From Paramecium pentaurelia (lineage: Eukaryota; Ciliophora; Oligohymenophorea; Peniculida; Parameciidae): DNA of 64,000 bases. Shown piece after piece: positions 62,025 through 64,000 of this stretch; position 1 is the first letter of the stretch; every line of letters begins with the position of its first letter. The stretch lies in the NCBI GenBank assembly GCA_905183005.1, contig CAJJDO010000003.1, forward strand, positions 351,623 through 415,622, read 5' to 3'. The position numbers and the translations under genes are program-made. Under the pieces are notes generated by a model. It saw only the letters and a list, made by a program, of their open reading frames with translations. It made no database searches and was not told the DNA's origin.

Positions 62025-62321
62025 ATGCTTAAATCGTGGGATTTATTTATGACAGCTGCTTTGGATTTACTTATGGAATCACCTTAAGCCAGAGCCAAAG
62101 TTAAATACTATAAAATCAAGCAATTAGCCTTACTCACAGTCACTGATGATAAAAAACATTTCATCTTCAAATCAAGAAACGTGGATGAGATTGAGCAATT
62201 TATAAAATTGACAAGCAAACTTATGTTGAATGTTGATCCTACAGAGGTGAAAGAGGAACCTTAAGAGCCAAAAACAGATAAAAAATAAGGCAAGAAAAAA
62301 GGAAAGGGAAATAAAAAATGA
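62025..62321 (+). CDS. SRP9: SRP9-like signal recognition particle subunit, 98 aa
   Basis: Intronless. M-L-K-S-W-D-L-F then a helix, S-P-Q-A-R-A-K-V-K-Y, L-T-V-T-D-D-K-K-H-F-I-F-K-S, and a long second helix I-E-Q-F-I-K-L-T-S-K-L-M. These are the features of SRP9 (W-x2-F, P-x-x-A-R-x-x-x-K-Y, V-T-D, I-x-K-F). SRP9 with SRP14 binds the Alu domain of 7SL RNA and causes elongation arrest. A Lys-rich C-terminal tail (Q-G-K-K-K-G-K-G-N-K-K) is longer than in animals. The start at 62025, rather than the next Met, keeps the W-x2-F motif. Confidence 0.8.
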
Positions 62322-62746
62322 GTTTTATAGATCTATATTATTTTATTTTTAATTTCATTCATAATTCATTTATATACTAAGATGGAACGATAGAAATAAT
62401 CTCTATAATTTAATAATCGATAATTTGTAAAATGAAAGGGGTTTTAAGATTAGAATAATTATTTATTTCATTTTATCAAATAAAATTTTCGTTGATCTAA
62501 ACTTAAGTTGTGTTTTCTTATAATGAATGAAAATTTATCAATTTCTTTGAATTTTCTAATAATAACAATAATATTAAGACACACAAATATAAATTAATTT
62601 TATATTTATGTAAATAACTATTTTTATAATTATTCTATAAATAAATAATTAGTAGGAATTAAAGAATTCCAAATTTCAGAATTTATCAATTCTAGTAATA
62701 TAAAGCTTTATGAAATATTCTTAAAGCCATAAATAAATTTAGTTGA
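62322..62746. other. Intergenic, no gene seen
   Basis: About 425 bases, A+T rich, between same-strand genes. No exon seen. Confidence 0.5.
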
Positions 62747-64000
62747 ATGACAGATAAACTTTAGACAATAGGTAACATAATCATAGATTTTAGGAAACAG
62801 AGAAGAATAACTTGTAAATACTGATAATAGAGCTGAATTTTCACTAGGAAAATTTACACCAATTGAACTAGCTTGGGATAAACTTATAATAAATGCCACA
62901 ATAAAAGTTGGAAAGGTAATTCCTATTCATAAATTTAAGACTACCACAGAAAAATGCTTACTTAATAATCTTAAAGGAGTGATGAAACCTGCTCATTTTA
63001 CCGCTATTTTAGGTCCATCAGGATCAGGAAAAACTACTTTATTAAACTTTTTGTCAGGTCGTTTAATATCTGACAATCTAAAAATATCAGGAGAACTATC
63101 TTTAAATGGTAAAAGAATTAATGACATTGATAAATTTAATGATTAGATGGCTTATGTTATGTAGGATGATATATTATTAGCCACCTTTTCACCGAGAGGT
63201 ATAAAATAGTATAATTGTATTAGAGGCCTTTTATTTTTCAGCTAATATGAGATTAACTATCAGTGCAGAGGAAAAAGCTTAAAGAGTAGAAGCTTTGATC
63301 AGAGAATTGGGAATAACTAAATGTGCAGATACTAGAGTGGGAAATACATAAATTAGAGGTGTATCAGGAGGAGAAAGAAAGAGAGCCAGTATAGGTGTTG
63401 AATTATTAACAAATCCAAGTCTCATCTTTTTAGATGAACCAACTACTGGTTTAGATTCTTCTACTGCCTTATAAGTGATTGATTTATTGAAGAGATTGGC
63501 CAAAAATGGTCGTACAATAGTTAGTACTATCCATTAACCATCATCTGAAATCTTTAATAATTTTGATAGACTTATGCTATTAGTTAGAGGTAATATTATA
63601 TATCAAGGGGATGCTGAATAAGCTATTGATTACTTCGCTACTATGGGATATTAATGTCCTAACTTTTCTAATCCTTCAGATTACTTTATGAAATTGATGA
63701 ATGAAGAAGGACTACTAGTAGAAAAGATTTAAGCAGGAGAATCAGATGATTTTGATGATGCTTAGATAAAGGCTGAATTTGAACAAAGATTAGAAGGGTT
63801 TATTCAAAATTATAAAAATTCAAATATGATTAAAGATTTAGAAACTAGGGAAACTGCATTAATTAAAGAAAATGATGTTGGATTCCATATTGGATTTATT
63901 TAATAATTTGTACTTATTTATTAAAGATCATTTTTAAATGAAATTAGAAATCCAATGGATGTAAAATTGAAAATATTTTAATCTATTGTAAATGCCATTA
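62747..64000 (+). CDS. ABCG-type half transporter (5' part; runs off window)
   Basis: Introns of 22 nt near the start and 25 nt near 63.2 kb. The nucleotide-binding domain shows G-P-S-G-S-G-K-T-T (Walker A), the Q-loop region M-Q-D-D, V-S-G-G-E-R-K-R-A-S (signature), L-I-F-L-D-E-P-T-T-G-L-D-S-S-T-A (Walker B/D loop) and S-T-I-H-Q-P-S (H loop). This N-terminal NBD followed by a linker and the start of the TM region is the White/ABCG order, exporters of lipids or pigments in animals and plants. All ATPase motifs intact; the TM domain lies beyond base 64000. Confidence 0.92.

Noticed and set aside
1..64000. tRNA and rRNA genes
   Set aside because: I looked for B-box-like GGTTCRAATCC on both strands by eye and found none convincing. 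A covariance-model scan would be decisive.

Overview
This window looks like macronuclear (somatic) DNA of a Paramecium-type ciliate. Three things in the sequence point there. (1) Almost every recognisable protein reads correctly only if TAA and TAG encode glutamine and TGA is the only stop. (2) Genes are interrupted by tiny GT...AG introns, mostly 19-35 nt, and removing them restores protein frames exactly. (3) The DNA is very A+T rich, and genes sit tens of bases apart on both strands. Standard-code reading frames here are therefore short fragments or shadows.

Layout. 1-6116 (-) is the 5' two-thirds or so of a giant cysteine-rich secreted or surface protein. 12893-23914 (-) is a complete-looking paralogue: signal peptide, lectin-like region, about 6 kb of furin/GFR-type Cys repeats, a REJ-like region, an EGF-like module, a GPS-like motif and membrane helices, resembling polycystin-1/REJ receptors. 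Between the two lie a 7-TM GPR137/TOM1-like protein, a TMEM208/SND2 homologue, a two-domain thioredoxin/PDI protein, a small unknown gene and a frame-broken gene relic. 24.5-35.2 kb holds a coiled-coil gene, a ZNRD2/SSSCA1-type zinc protein, an Asn/Gln-rich protein, two divergent secreted beta/gamma-crystallin-like proteins, another coiled-coil gene and a NEK kinase. 35.2-43.4 kb holds a PP4/PP6-type phosphatase, two tandem Rab-like GTPases, an R2R3-Myb protein, CCDC22 and a twin-CX9C protein. 43.7-64 kb holds a frame-broken gene, a large coiled-coil protein, a c-type cytochrome, a RING-H2 protein, a CDK, a gamma-carbonic-anhydrase-like protein, importin alpha, PACRG, several unknown acylation-motif proteins, a DHHC acyltransferase, a TORTIFOLIA1/SPIRAL2-like protein with 40 consecutive glutamines, a calmodulin-like protein, SRP9 and the start of an ABCG transporter.

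Two stretches look like assembly artefacts rather than biology: a 1134-bp perfect direct duplication joined by a single N (27924-30192), and a 983-bp perfect duplication flanking a 238-N gap (35491-37695). Both duplicate partial genes.

The genes form no operons. Several connected themes recur: ER and secretion (TMEM208, SRP9, PDI-like), cilia and microtubules (PACRG, NEK, TORTIFOLIA-like, calmodulin-like), trafficking (CCDC22, Rab-like pair, DHHC), and secreted or surface proteins (crystallin-like pair, polycystin-like giants). Four divergent gene pairs have start codons only 7-16 bp apart or even overlapping. Coordinates of CDS features run from start codon to TGA stop and include introns.
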